Translations under genes and position numbers: made by a program
Shown: positions 56,901 to 64,000 of the stretch, in pieces
Layout of the letters: each line of letters starts with the position of its first letter
How positions within the stretch are numbered: the stretch's first letter is position 1
Notes under the pieces: generated by a model
What the model saw: only the letters and a program-made list of their open reading frames with translations
Told to the model about the DNA's origin: nothing
Database searches by the model: none
Source of the DNA: Pampus argenteus
Lineage: Eukaryota > Chordata > Actinopteri > Scombriformes > Stromateidae
Assembly: GCA_036937835.1 (NCBI GenBank)
Contig: CM072864.1
Location: forward strand, 19,330,501-19,394,500
Length of the DNA stretch: 64,000 nucleotides
Direction: 5' to 3'

Positions 56901-59900
56901 CAGAATGTTTGGTTCCAGTCCCGCTGCACTATTGGGCTGATCTGCAGCCACGACTTTGGATACATTGTTCAAATCACATGTAAGCCAGAATGCTAGTCCC
57001 CAGACAAACCAATAATAAATAAAAACACATTACATTACTCATTACACATTACTGGCAAAATCATTAGTGTGTGCTCTCCATCTTTAATCAGCATTTATGA
57101 AGGTGTTTCAACACTCTTCCGCAAACACCATTTCCTGAGAGCTCTGTCTAACAGGCTTAAACGTACGTATTAAATTGCATTATTGTTAGCAGATATATAA
57201 TGTATCTTTCTTTTTTTTTTCATTACATGAGCCTCTAAGCAACCCAAAGAGTGGAAACGAGCGCAATTTAATGTGTAAGATGAAAGATGATAAGATTACA
57301 GTAGATTCAGAACAGCTTACTTAACGGGTGTACCGTGTTACCAAACTGTTTGTTGCATTCATTTTGCATAGAAGTAAAAATTGCTCCAACTCATAGGCTT
57401 GCTTGTATTTGGCAAGAACATGTCACTTTGAAATGGATGCATTTGCTTTGAACTAAATTTGGCTTCAAAAAAAAAAAAAAAAAAAAAAGGGCGCGTATGT
57501 GTTTTGTGGAGAGTGTTTGTGTTTTGCAAAGAAGCCAAAGCGATGCCATTTTCAGCCTGTCATCAACTAGGGACTGTTGATAATGTAATGCTCGATCTCT
57601 CCTATCTGCTCAATTTTATCATTAAGTCTTTTCTCTCTGGGGAAGGTGAAAAAAAAAAAAAAAGCCTTATCATCCAAAATACATTTCACATTTAGGCAAT
57701 TTGCCTCATCTTGTGTTATTGTGCTATTGGAGTGAATGGGCATTCTGCTTAAAAAGAACATCTCCAGTGAATCGCAGTCACTGATAGTGTCAGTGTTTGG
57801 ATTGTTGCTGTTTTGTTGGACATGTTTTTAAAGAGTGGGGGGTGGGGTGGGGGTGGGGGTTAGTTTGCTGTAACTTGGATTGAGAGCTAAGATAATATTC
57901 TAAATCTGGGGCACTTTAATTAGAGCGCTTTAATGCACCCACAGTGGAGACAGTTACACAGTTGTGCACTCTAAATGGCTTGCCATTATGATATTAAAAA
58001 ATATCTGTATAAATAGGAATTACTAAGTTTCATATCTCTGTGATACGTGGTTATATATTCTGTTAATTTTGAGGGCCATACAAAATGTCACTTCCTCTAT
58101 TTGCCACACATCCTAAACTGCAGAAAAACCCCCTCATCATTCCACCATCTACAGTATTGATTTGTAAATAACATTGTAAAAATTCCTTTGGTGGGTGGCC
58201 AAGGTAACATATTCTCTGAACATGTGGCTATATTAATGAGGTGGGGGTGTTACCATTTTCAAAATGCCACCGTCAACAGCGGCAACAGTAAATCAATTTC
58301 CAAACCCAAAGGTCAGCGATGTAGAGAGAGAAGGAGGAGGAGAGGAAGGCCAAGGGGGCCATTTGTTATTCCTCATTAGAACGGATCAGTCTTCCTCTCG
58401 CTCTCTTGCTCTCGTTTTCTCTGTATCTTTTATGCTCTCTTTCTTTTTCTTATGGTCTCTTTCAAGCTGTTTTCCCTCCCACTTTTGCCACCTCTCTCTC
58501 TCCATCTCATTTTGGGCCCCCTTCCAAGAGAATTAAATGGTGCAGAAGAGGGCTGTCACTTCAAAATGTCACCCCAGTGAAACAAGGACCCACTCACGCT
58601 TGTAATTTTCAACTCCTTTTTTTCAACTCTTTTTCTACCTTTGACCTCTATAGTCAGAGACATGCCCGAGTAGCGTTTCGCCACACATTCAGTGCACTGC
58701 TGCAATCAGGAATAGGATCATTACATCGCCAAACAAAGAGTCCATGATTTTGGCTTTTCACAGCTCAACTTGAAACAGTGCTGGTGTCAGAGAGGAGTCG
58801 AGCATAATTAATGATGGCCATGAAGCAGACCAATGCCACCATTCGTCTCTAGTGCTAAAGACATTGTGATAGAGCCAACCACGAGTCTCTGAGGGCTTTT
58901 TAACAGGGTAGTGGGTACAGAATAGTGCAGTGTGGCACAAACCCATGCACTTACACAGCTCTCTTTCATCTCTTTCATCCCCCTGGGCACATGCACTGTG
59001 TAACCTAAAAAGAACTATCTATCATCTATTCAAAGTCTCTCTGGCTCTCTCCCTCTTTCTCTCCATCTCTTTCTGTTCCTCGCTCTTTCTCTCTCTCTCA
59101 TCATTCTTTTTTTCCCCTTGAACACACATTTAAGCACCCGGTCCGGGCCAAAAGCCCAGGGACTTGTTGTGTTCCACTTGGAAACTGCTGCAACCATCCT
59201 CACCCAGGACCCTCTGCGGTGGTGGCTTTAGCGCCAGGTCAGCCGTGTGTCCATCATGAGACTGGGCCTCAGAAAGAGCCCTGTTTTGGAGATCCTCAGC
59301 TGTGTCACTGACAGATGTTAAGGGACAGTCTTTGTCTTTTCAAGTGGCACTGCTATAATGATTCCAGACAACAGACAGACTGGCGGCAGGACCCTATGGA
59401 CTACTTTGTCAGTGACATTAAAAGGTCCAGCTACACTCAGTGGGAAAGATCAAGGGCGAGAACAATGGCTGCTGCCACACTTAAACTGACACAACTATAG
59501 AAAGGGAGCAGAAAGCAGTGCCAACCCTTGTAAAGGTCAAAAGGAGCAGTGGGAAGAGAACTTTGTTCAGATATTCTTATTACTATGTGTGCTCTGTGTA
59601 GGCATTTTTAAAAATTGCATGTATGTACTTTTAAACAAACAGCCCTATATGCCAAACATTTTTTCTCTATAGTATACTCTATGATACATGGTGGAGTACA
59701 AAACAGCCTATTCTTGAATAATTCTGCAGAGGTTTGATTTCAACCACTGTTTGATAATGTCTCTATGTTAAGCAGGGGGGGGGGTTACATCAAGTCACCA
59801 TGGGCCTATTAAGACCACAGAAAATTAGCAGTATTTCAATTATCAACCCCCCGAGGAGAGAAAAAAATGTGGCTAAAGCTCGAATTAGATCAGGCCATTC

Positions 59901-62900
59901 GTCAGTATGAACACAGGTGGCATTATAGTACTTAAAATGTCCATATATAGCCCTAATTACCCACCTCAAAGCAGTTTTAGTCTAGTATTCTCATATTAAC
60001 ACCTAGTATGTGATACTGTTATGGCTCTAATTGGACTGCTTTCTTTAAAAATAGATCTTACACATTTCTTACATAATGTGGAAGGTCATTTGTGAAACAC
60101 AAAATATCATCCACCTAGTTTTGCGATCAGTAAAAATTTTATTTTTTAATTATTAACAGTTTTTTAATTGATTTAGGTACGTGTATGTATTAAAGTTTTT
60201 CTATCTCGATTTACTATAAATGAATGCAAATTCTCCTAATGCTGCTTCAAAACAATATAATGTACAGTAGGTATAAAACGCTTAGAAGTCATTTTATTTT
60301 CATTTTATTACTTTATCTAACCAATTCTTGAACCCATATAAAGCAACAGTGCAATAATGCAAGCGGCTATTAAAATGCCTCTTATATAGTAAACCATATA
60401 AAAACAATAGAAACATATTCCAGCGTGAAGTATAAAAACACAGCATAAACAAAAAATAAAAAAACAATGTATGGTTGTGGTAATATTGTGTTGCTGAGTA
60501 ATTTTTACAACAGGGGCGGCATGAAACAAGTCAACCAGTGAAAATGAATGGAGATAACATTTGAGGGAATCTAGTATGCCGTTTCTCTGTGTTCTGTTTA
60601 CATTGTTATTATTATTATATAAACAGGTGTCAGTACGTTTGAGGAATTAATGTCAGATTTGCTTGAGGATCATCCACTGACATATCTCAGACAGCCGGTA
60701 CCGTAACTTGTTATCATGCAGTTTGGATGAATGCTCTGGAGGATTTTTATCTTTCTTAATCAACAGAGGCTTGTCAAAATTAGGTTTGATGCTTAAGCTC
60801 CTCTAATCAATATTTTTACATTCACAGTGGATAACTACTGCACACCGAAGAAGGCGTACATCTGCAGGAATAATCTGGTGTCATTTGTCCTTGACTTTGA
60901 CTTTGGTTGCATGCATAATATTTTTAACTTCCATATTCACAATTGGAGCAAATGACTGTGTGTAATATGAAATACAGAGAATTATCACCCAAAATAAGCT
61001 TTGATAAATCCAATGTACACCACCTGCCCACCAATAGCATACAGATGAAGTCGGTGACTGGCTGGTGAAGAAACCAAGATATTTTTCTCAGATTGGTGGA
61101 GACCGAAAAGCAACATAAACACAACTCGATTAATGCTAATCTTTTTTTATGTTTATTCGTGTGATCATCTAGGTGATTGTTTGATGGCACATTAACAGGT
61201 TTACATGGAAGTGATATGTCATAATATACTGGATGTGTGTGTGTGTGTTTTGTTTTTTTTTAACTTCCCATATCTAAAGTGGCCAAAAGCAGTGGCATAG
61301 ACATAAAATTACAACGGAGTAGAAATCAAGCAGTGGAAGTCCTGATTGGATGTAAGCCTATTGGCTGACTGTTTTATCTTGTCTAAACCTGATTACTGTA
61401 TGTTTTCAGGTTAGCACAACAGCTACCGGTTTGAATCATGTGGTGTTAAATGTGTATATTTGCATGTGTGTGTGTGTGTGTGTCTTTAGCAGGACAGAGT
61501 TCAGGTGAATAATGGAGTGCTGACCATCACCAGCTTAAATCTGGCTGACATCGGCATGTACCAGTGTGTCGCAGAAAACAAGCACGGCAGAATCTTCACC
61601 AACGCTGAGCTCCGAGTCATCGGTAAGATAACTTTCTTGATTTTCCATGAATATTTTCAGTGGAATTGCTCTCATGTCATGTCCCTAATCACTGTTGGAT
61701 GGTTCATAGTAGACACTTAAATTTGGCTTGCCGATTAATGCAAATGCTGCCAAAATAACTACAATAGCAGTTAGATTGGTGGTGGTGGTGCTATAATTAA
61801 AGGTTCACATTTGAAGCCACATCTCCTACGCCCACAGTCATATTGGCAGAACATTTGCTACACATGTTCGTCTGCAATTTTGCCAGTTGGATCGCGAAGA
61901 TAATTTCATTTAAAAAAAACAACATTATTCCTCTAATGTTCTTTTTTTTATATTTTTTTTAATCATTGCTCTGTTTGTTTTTTGTTTTTGCATGGTTTTG
62001 CAGTAGATCTGAAGGCTGAAACTCAACCTCCCCCATTCATTTAAATGAAAGCTGAGCGCATACAAAACAAAACTTGTTGTTCTTACATCTGTGTCGAGCC
62101 GATTGAGGGCCAAGCACATTTGTGAGCAACAGGAGATGAGAGAAACACTTTGCTTTGATATGCATATGGAATACTAGTTAATAAAATTAAATAAATATCT
62201 CGGTGGTCTTTCTCCCAGTATTCAGAATTAAAATGTAATCTTTCGATTTTACATGTTTTCTAATGTTAAAGGCTTAGATTCTGTGACCAGAGAGATTTGT
62301 AAACTGTCTATATTTATCTATCTATCTGTATTTATATTTAGCCATTCGCTAATCCTCATCCTCATTTCCTGACAATCTATATTTAAGGTACTTGATATAA
62401 TCAGGTGATAATAAAAAAAACAATATTAAAACAATTTTAGAAGTATTGCGAGATCCTATTTGACACCAGGACTCTATTCCTTATATATTATATAGATATC
62501 AATAGATAGATAGTTTGTTAATTTCTGGCAGTGTTAAGATTTCTAACACTATTTTCATTTCCATCATTTATATGCTACCATCATGATATCTTAATTTACT
62601 GTTCATGCAGTCGTGAACACTTAATTCAAAAACAACACATGATTAGTTTAATTAAAGTTTATTAAAACTATAATTTCTCCAACTCCTCAACGCATGCGTT
62701 CATTTAAACATCTGTTGCAGGAAGACATGCATGACAAACACATGTTGCATTGATGAATGAAACGCTGATATTACATATGTATGAGAGGGTCCCCTGAGAG
62801 ATAATTCATACTCGGTTTCACAAGTAACATTATAATCTCACACGTGCTTTCTTTTATTTTTACATACATTGTTAACGTAATTTACATATACCACCATACT

Positions 62901-63844
62901 TGCATATACTATTATCCTCTGTAACACAGACTTTAGTACAGTTGTGTAAGAGCGAGTGGTGCAGTGATAGTAAATGCGTATGATTACACATGTAAGAGGC
63001 TATAGTAGTGTTTTTTTTGTAAGAGTATAGTGTTGTATGTGCGAGATTATGATGTTACTTTTGAAACCAAGTATGAATTATCCTCTCGTACATGTGTATC
63101 ATTGTGTATTCACGCGCACACTGCAGGTGCTCGACCATGTCGCTGGCGCCAGGCTGTGTGTTCACTTTGAAGAGCTTTCTGCTGAGTCTGTGCGCATACA
63201 AAAAAAGCTCCAGACGACGGCGCCTTAGTAATTAAAGCCTAAAGGAGCAGCAACAAAGCCTCCCATCTCGTTTTACATTCTCTCAATTTCGCTTTGAAGC
63301 CCCATGTTTTCATTCTTAATGCATAATGTCTTTTTTAAGGGAAAATGCATGGAATTGGAAAAAACTCACCTTGTTTCAAATAAAATGTCTTCTTAAAAGT
63401 GATGTGCCGTGTCTGTTACCTGACATTTATGTGTGTGTATATGATTCTCTCTGCCTGTGTGCAAACCATTGTGTATGTGTGTGAAAAAGAAAAGGATGTG
63501 AGAGCTGATCTACATAATGGATAGAGTGACCTGCATGTTTTAAGGATGCGCCTCCGTACATTTCCTCAATAGCTCCATCTCCTTTGGCCCCCCGTCTCTT
63601 TGTCTGACAGTAAATTAAAACCTACGTTGTCGTTCTTCTTCTCCTGTCTCCCGCACAATACTTACATCTCTCTCTTTCCACTCTCTCTATCAGCCATCGC
63701 TCCGGACTTCTCCCAGAACTTGTTGAAGGCTCAAACTCTGGCGCGACAGAGTGGCGACGTCTTGATCGAATGCAAGCCCAGGATGTCTCCTCGAGGCGTG
63801 ATTTCATGGAGGAAGGGAAAGGAAGCCTTGAGAGAGAGCCACAG
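23945..63844 (+). CDS. cntn6: Contactin (CNTN3/4/6 subgroup, probably contactin-6), joined CDS of exons 2-11, 3' end outside window
   Basis: Contactins are GPI-anchored adhesion proteins of neurons, with six Ig and four FN3 domains and about 1030 residues. Here ten exons join to 1373 nt (457 residues plus two bases): 23945-23999, 30866-30998, 34754-34929, 43018-43113, 52600-52803, 53229-53331, 53634-53818, 56568-56707, 61493-61622, 63694-63844. The product has a signal peptide (about 1-19), Ig1 (Cys52/Cys102), Ig2 (Cys146/Cys198), Ig3 (Cys251/Cys299), Ig4 (Cys341/Cys389) and the first half of Ig5 (Cys434). Sequons are visible at Asn67 and Asn195. Interdomain introns are all phase 1. The stretch around DGVMGEYEPKIEVQFPE is a near-invariant contactin 3/4/6 signature. 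Paralogue-distinguishing positions recalled from the human family (start MELLWKL, SVQGPPTPLV, ISWRR.DG, RGRN..KG, AELRV) favour CNTN6. YLENFK and NEYPSF resemble CNTN3 and CNTN4, so cntn3 or a fish-specific duplicate remains possible. Contactin identity is near certain; the paralogue is less so. Confidence 0.85.
25509..25579 (+). repeat. (GAGT)n tetranucleotide array in intron 2
   Basis: About 17 units of GAGT/GTGA, with one GTAA variant near 25563. On the minus strand it gives a false low-complexity SLTH repeat frame. Confidence 0.95.
29206..29284. mobile_element. Tiny inverted-repeat element (MITE-like) beside an (AT)n run
   Basis: The left end GTTCTCGTCAAACGTTTGAACA and the right end TGTCCAAACTTTTGACTGGTA are imperfect inverted repeats that almost meet in the centre, so the element is close to one hairpin. 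The core CAGTCAAAAGTTTGGACAC is a terminal motif I recognise from many fish TA-flanked mini-elements. It is preceded by (AT)n at about 29184-29204. Confidence 0.6.
30866..30998 (+). CDS. cntn6: Contactin exon 3: N-terminal segment and first half of Ig1
   Basis: 133 nt between acceptor TTCTCCACCCAG and donor ATCTACAG/gtaaca encode residues 19-62. The RPVFTKQP segment leads into the A strand of Ig1. The core Cys52 sits in VVFSCEAQGHPSP, followed by the phase-2 junction that completes the Arg of the conserved YRW. The upstream phase is 1, matching exon 2. The recalled CNTN6 counterpart has RPIFTQEP and GYPSPHYRW at the same places. Cleavage of the signal peptide is expected near residues 18-20. 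Confidence 0.85.
33659..33685 (+). repeat. (AT)n microsatellite in intron 3
   Basis: About 13 AT dinucleotides. Confidence 0.93.
34176..34199 (+). repeat. (TC)12 tract in intron 3
   Basis: Perfect TC dinucleotide run, 555 bp before the exon 4 acceptor. Confidence 0.92.
34754..34929 (+). CDS. cntn6: Contactin exon 4: second half of Ig1
   Basis: 176 nt encode residues 63-121. The acceptor is TTCACAG and the donor is GCAT/gtaagt. The exon carries the Ig tryptophan (W64, in YRWKLN), a potential N-glycosylation site at N67-D-S, the GGNLHI strand, and the DVGIYQC motif with Cys102 that pairs with Cys52. It ends SREASLHIA, with the Tyr codon completed by exon 5. NSFGTIVSREA is nearly invariant across contactins 3, 4 and 6. 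Confidence 0.9.
35042..35641 (-). mobile_element. Probable solo LTR of an endogenous retrovirus
   Basis: On the minus strand this 600-bp block starts TGACCTTAAC and ends CACAACA (TG...CA). It is flanked by matching TTAA at 35038-35041 and 35642-35645, a 4-bp target duplication as in gammaretrovirus-like elements. Inside, in minus-strand order, are a TATA-type GTATATAG (35258-35265) and, about 130 bp downstream, an AATAAA signal (35131-35136), as expected for U3-R-U5. I found no second LTR and no polypurine tract or primer site beside it, so it appears to be a recombined solo LTR. TTAA can occur by chance, so the boundaries are inferred. Confidence 0.55.
37401..37421 (+). repeat. (TTC)n tract in intron 4
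   Basis: Seven TTC units following a T run. Confidence 0.9.
40338..40358 (+). repeat. (CA)n microsatellite in intron 4
   Basis: About 10 CA dinucleotides. Confidence 0.92.
41449..42097 (+). mobile_element. hAT-derived element, copy 1, with BED-finger transposase remnant
   Basis: The right end GAGTTTGACACCCCTG (42082-42097) is the reverse complement of the CAGGGGTGTCAAACTC terminus of Charlie-like hAT elements. The left part has CATACGCT and ACTACAAATCCCAGAATGC segments that I recall from the same fish family. The frame at 41601-41730 reads MAKGKMDNSFRDRWETHYLF, then IKAAAVCLM, resembling the start of ZBED/GTF2IRD2-like transposases before the BED finger. It decays afterwards. The left terminus was not found. 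It shares long blocks with 51821-52252. Confidence 0.65.
43018..43113 (+). CDS. cntn6: Contactin exon 5: first half of Ig2 (symmetrical 96-nt exon)
   Basis: 96 nt flanked by acceptor GGTAAACAG and donor TCTGGAG/gtaaga encode residues 122-153. They read YLENFKTQRRS, then VREGQGVVLLCGPP with Cys146 of Ig2, then HSG. Both junctions are phase 1, so the exon can be skipped without a frameshift, although that would remove half of Ig2. The match to recalled CNTN3, CNTN4 and CNTN6 sequence is very strong (REGQGVVLLCGPP.HSG). It stands alone between introns of 8.1 kb and 9.5 kb. Confidence 0.9.
47279..48818 (+). mobile_element. hAT transposon, internally deleted, with TIRs and 8-bp target duplication
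   Basis: The ends are TAGGGCTG (47279-47286) and CAGCCCTA (48811-48818), flanked by identical CTGATTAC at 47271-47278 and 48819-48826, the 8-bp duplication typical of hAT. The palindrome TGGTCGACCA occurs near both ends (47310-47319 and 48781-48790), along with ATTAGTCG-type subterminal repeats. Inside, 47531-48037 keeps a broken copy of the transposase C-terminus. At 1540 bp it is shorter than complete hAT elements, and it carries more CpG than the surrounding intron, suggesting a fairly recent insertion. Confidence 0.85.
47531..48037 (+). pseudogene. hAT (ZBED-like) transposase C-terminal remnant
   Basis: Two overlapping frames give LKKTLREEIDKRWEL, then after a stop and frame change RDQAYVTVLDLAESLASS, then a clean segment at 47849-48037. 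That segment contains GPLSWWQKTEERYPKLAR and STPPERIFSTAG, the hallmark of the hAT C-terminal dimerisation domain. The BED finger and most of the RNase H-like catalytic core are missing and the frame is broken, so it cannot encode an active enzyme. Confidence 0.8.
50061..50079 (+). repeat. (AC)n microsatellite in intron 5
   Basis: About 9 AC dinucleotides. Confidence 0.9.
50181..50555. mobile_element. Non-autonomous interspersed repeat with inverted ends
   Basis: The left end GTATAGTTCAACATTTTCCG and the right end TTTTCTAAAATGTCAAACTA are inverted copies of each other with a few mismatches. Read on the minus strand, the right end continues with TTATTCGCTTTCTTGCC and GATGAGAAGAT, then TTAGCTTAGCTT. 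This is a very common fish intronic repeat as I recall it. It shares internal segments with 630-749. It has no coding content, so it looks like a MITE-type element. Confidence 0.6.
51821..52252 (+). mobile_element. hAT-derived element, copy 2, internally deleted
   Basis: The left end (ACATGTCAAACTCTGGCC) and right end (AGAGTTGGACACTACA) are degenerate versions of the CAGGGGTGTCAAACTC inverted terminus. They are flanked by near-identical TGTAGATC (51813-51820) and TGTAGATA (52253-52260), a plausible 8-bp duplication with one change. Internal blocks such as ACTACAAATCCCA, CATTTTCTGTTGACAGTCAT and TTGAGTATGGCCTGTGAC match copy 1 at 41449-42097. The BED-finger part is deleted. Confidence 0.65.
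52600..52803 (+). CDS. cntn6: Contactin exon 6: second half of Ig2
   Basis: 204 nt between acceptor TTGTTCACAG and donor GTTGATG/gtatga encode residues 154-221. The exon opens ELTFTWIFNEYPSF with the Ig2 tryptophan (W159), then RRFVSQ and GNLYIAKVEPSDVGNYTC with Cys198 and a sequon at N195-Y-T. It ends SVQGPPTPLVLR. SVQGPPTPLV is the form I recall from CNTN6, whereas CNTN3 has VLGSPTPLV. It is phase 1 on both sides, so exons 5 and 6 together form an in-frame Ig2 cassette. Confidence 0.92.
53229..53331 (+). CDS. cntn6: Contactin exon 7: first half of Ig3
   Basis: 103 nt encode residues 222-255, from the Ig2-Ig3 linker GVMGEYEPKIEVQFPE to Cys251 in VKLECFALG. The acceptor is TGCAACTCCAG and the donor is GGAAA/gtatgt; the Asn codon of GNPVP is split (phase 2). 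Intron 6 upstream is only 425 bp. The linker is a diagnostic contactin 3/4/6 sequence, and this exon is the surest anchor of the gene call. Confidence 0.92.
53634..53818 (+). CDS. cntn6: Contactin exon 8: second half of Ig3
   Basis: 185 nt encode residues 256-317: NPVPTISWRRVDG with the Ig tryptophan W263, then GVLEIPYFQQEDAGIYEC with Cys299, then AENSRGRN and the closing strand ending FY. The acceptor is CCTTTAG and the donor is TATG/gtgagt, phase 1. Intron 7 upstream is only 302 bp, so exons 6-8 form the compact core of an otherwise dispersed gene. ISWRR.DG and RGRN..KG agree with the CNTN6 forms I recall. Confidence 0.92.
53819..56567 (+). other. Contactin intron 8 (2.7 kb)
   Basis: The span lies between Ig3 and Ig4, phase 1 (gtgagt to CTTATAG). 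The only features seen are a (TTTA)n run at 56348-56372 and homopolymer tracts. Introns 6 (52804-53228) and 7 (53332-53633) are short and featureless. Confidence 0.6.
56348..56372 (+). repeat. (TTTA)n tetranucleotide run in intron 8
   Basis: About six TTTA units, roughly 195 bp before the exon 9 acceptor. Confidence 0.9.
56568..56707 (+). CDS. cntn6: Contactin exon 9: first half of Ig4
   Basis: 140 nt encode residues 318-364. The Ala at the Ig3-Ig4 boundary is split from exon 8, followed by PHLTEKPQDIQ, then LVWECKAS with Cys341 and the invariant SYRWLKNGEPL with W353. It ends in phase 0 at GAG/gtatgg. The acceptor (GTGACCTTATAG) has a poor polypyrimidine tract, with TGTGCTGCTGTGTGA immediately upstream. 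The loop DPMED before RVQ appears one residue longer than in the human paralogues I recall. Confidence 0.88.
57836..57860 (+). repeat. G-rich tract with G-quadruplex pattern
   Basis: Four runs of four to six G separated by single T, on the transcribed-sense strand of intron 9. Runs of this length with one-base loops form stable parallel quadruplexes in general. No function is implied by the sequence alone. Confidence 0.8.
61465..61482 (+). repeat. (TG)9 tract abutting the exon 10 acceptor
   Basis: Nine TG dinucleotides end about 10 nt before the tandem TTTAGCAG acceptor. Its position makes it a candidate splicing regulatory element. Confidence 0.9.
61493..61622 (+). CDS. cntn6: Contactin exon 10: second half of Ig4
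   Basis: 130 nt encode residues 365-407: DRVQVNNGVLTITSLNLADIGMYQC with Cys389, then AENKHGRIF and the closing strand AELRVI. The donor is ATCG/gtaaga, phase 1. The acceptor is the tandem TTTAGCAG. I chose the downstream AG (exon starts at 61493, GAC) because it keeps the loop length closest to the family. Use of the upstream AG (exon start 61490) would add one Gln. A (TG)9 run lies just before it. Confidence 0.88.
61623..63693 (+). other. Contactin intron 10 (2.1 kb)
   Basis: The span lies between Ig4 and Ig5, phase 1, from gtaaga to a strong CTCTCTCTATCAG acceptor. It is AT-rich with tetranucleotide fragments (TATC near 62316-62330). I see no coding or mobile element. Confidence 0.6.
63694..63844 (+). 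CDS. cntn6: Contactin exon 11: first half of Ig5
   Basis: 151 nt encode residues 408-457. They start AIAPDFSQN, the conserved A.APDFS entry into Ig5, continue to GDVLIECKP with Cys434, and end ISWRKGKEALRESH before a phase-2 split Arg codon. The acceptor follows a strong pyrimidine tract (CTCTCTCTATCAG) and the donor is CACAG/gtacca. This is the last exon in the window. GD..I.CKP and ISW..G.E.LR.S match the CNTN6 version better than CNTN3 in my recollection. Confidence 0.9.
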
Positions 63845-64000
63845 GTACCAGGTTTAACTTGTAGAATGGTGTTTTCATTCACTTGTTTTTTGTTTTTGTT
63901 CCTACTTGATATTCATGGTGACATTATGCAATTTGAATTGTATATAAAAACACGTTCTGCACTGCACCATTTTTCACTTTCTATCTACATTTCTTCCTTG

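Larger units (their letters stand above)
56708..61492 (+). other. Contactin intron 9 (4.8 kb)
   Basis: This phase-0 intron splits Ig4. It holds a 23-A run (57466-57488), a G-rich quadruplex-type tract (57836-57860), purine-rich (58320-58352) and pyrimidine-rich (58388-58520, 59035-59120) stretches, a G9 run near 59777, and a TG tract that runs up to the exon 10 acceptor (61465-61482). Confidence 0.6.

Noticed and set aside
1..64000. CRISPR arrays, operons, rRNA or tRNA genes
   Set aside because: The simple repeats are microsatellites without spacer structure, the gene structure is eukaryotic, and no tRNA or rRNA signature was seen by eye; a tRNA scan was not possible.

Overview
The window is vertebrate nuclear DNA, most likely from a teleost (percomorph-type) fish. 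It has widely spaced GT-AG exons in AT-rich introns, many CA/TG microsatellites, a LINE 3' tail ending in a (TGAT)n run, hAT and Tc1-type transposon debris and small interspersed repeats that I recognise from fish genomes. There is no bacterial gene organisation, and nearly all open frames over 60 codons are chance or simple-repeat frames.

The one real gene runs left to right: the 5' half of a contactin, a GPI-anchored neuronal immunoglobulin-superfamily adhesion molecule. It belongs to the CNTN3/4/6 subgroup. Positions that separate the human paralogues, compared from memory, favour contactin-6 (cntn6), with cntn3 the main alternative. I placed ten coding exons by frame, splice sites and family sequence: 23945-23999 (signal peptide), 30866-30998, 34754-34929, 43018-43113, 52600-52803, 53229-53331, 53634-53818, 56568-56707, 61493-61622 and 63694-63844. 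All junctions are GT-AG with compatible phases. They encode about 457 residues: signal peptide, Ig1 to Ig4 complete, and the first half of Ig5. Every intron between domains is phase 1. The rest of Ig5, Ig6, the four FN3 domains and the GPI signal lie beyond the right edge. A non-coding first exon ending at 17492, in a small CpG-rich patch, is the likely promoter-proximal exon.

Layout: 1-17050 is intergenic, with fossils of LINEs (735-965, 7478-7567, 14850-14990) and Tc1 (16218-16390). 17050-17492 is the probable promoter and exon 1. 17493-30865 holds two large introns separated by the signal-peptide exon. 30866-43113 holds Ig1 and the first Ig2 exon, with a likely solo LTR in intron 4. 43114-52599 is a 9.5 kb intron with a nearly intact-ended hAT element (47279-48818) and two other transposon copies. 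52600-53818 is a compact cluster of three exons. 53819-63844 holds Ig4 and the start of Ig5.

The observations most worth checking are: a (TG)9 tract directly before the exon 10 acceptor, combined with a NAGNAG tandem acceptor; weak acceptors on both Ig4 exons, whose joint skipping would remove Ig4 in frame; upstream ORFs, including start-stop elements, in the spliced 5' leader; the hAT element with matching 8-bp target duplication; and a same-orientation hAT-derived pair flanking an in-frame exon.
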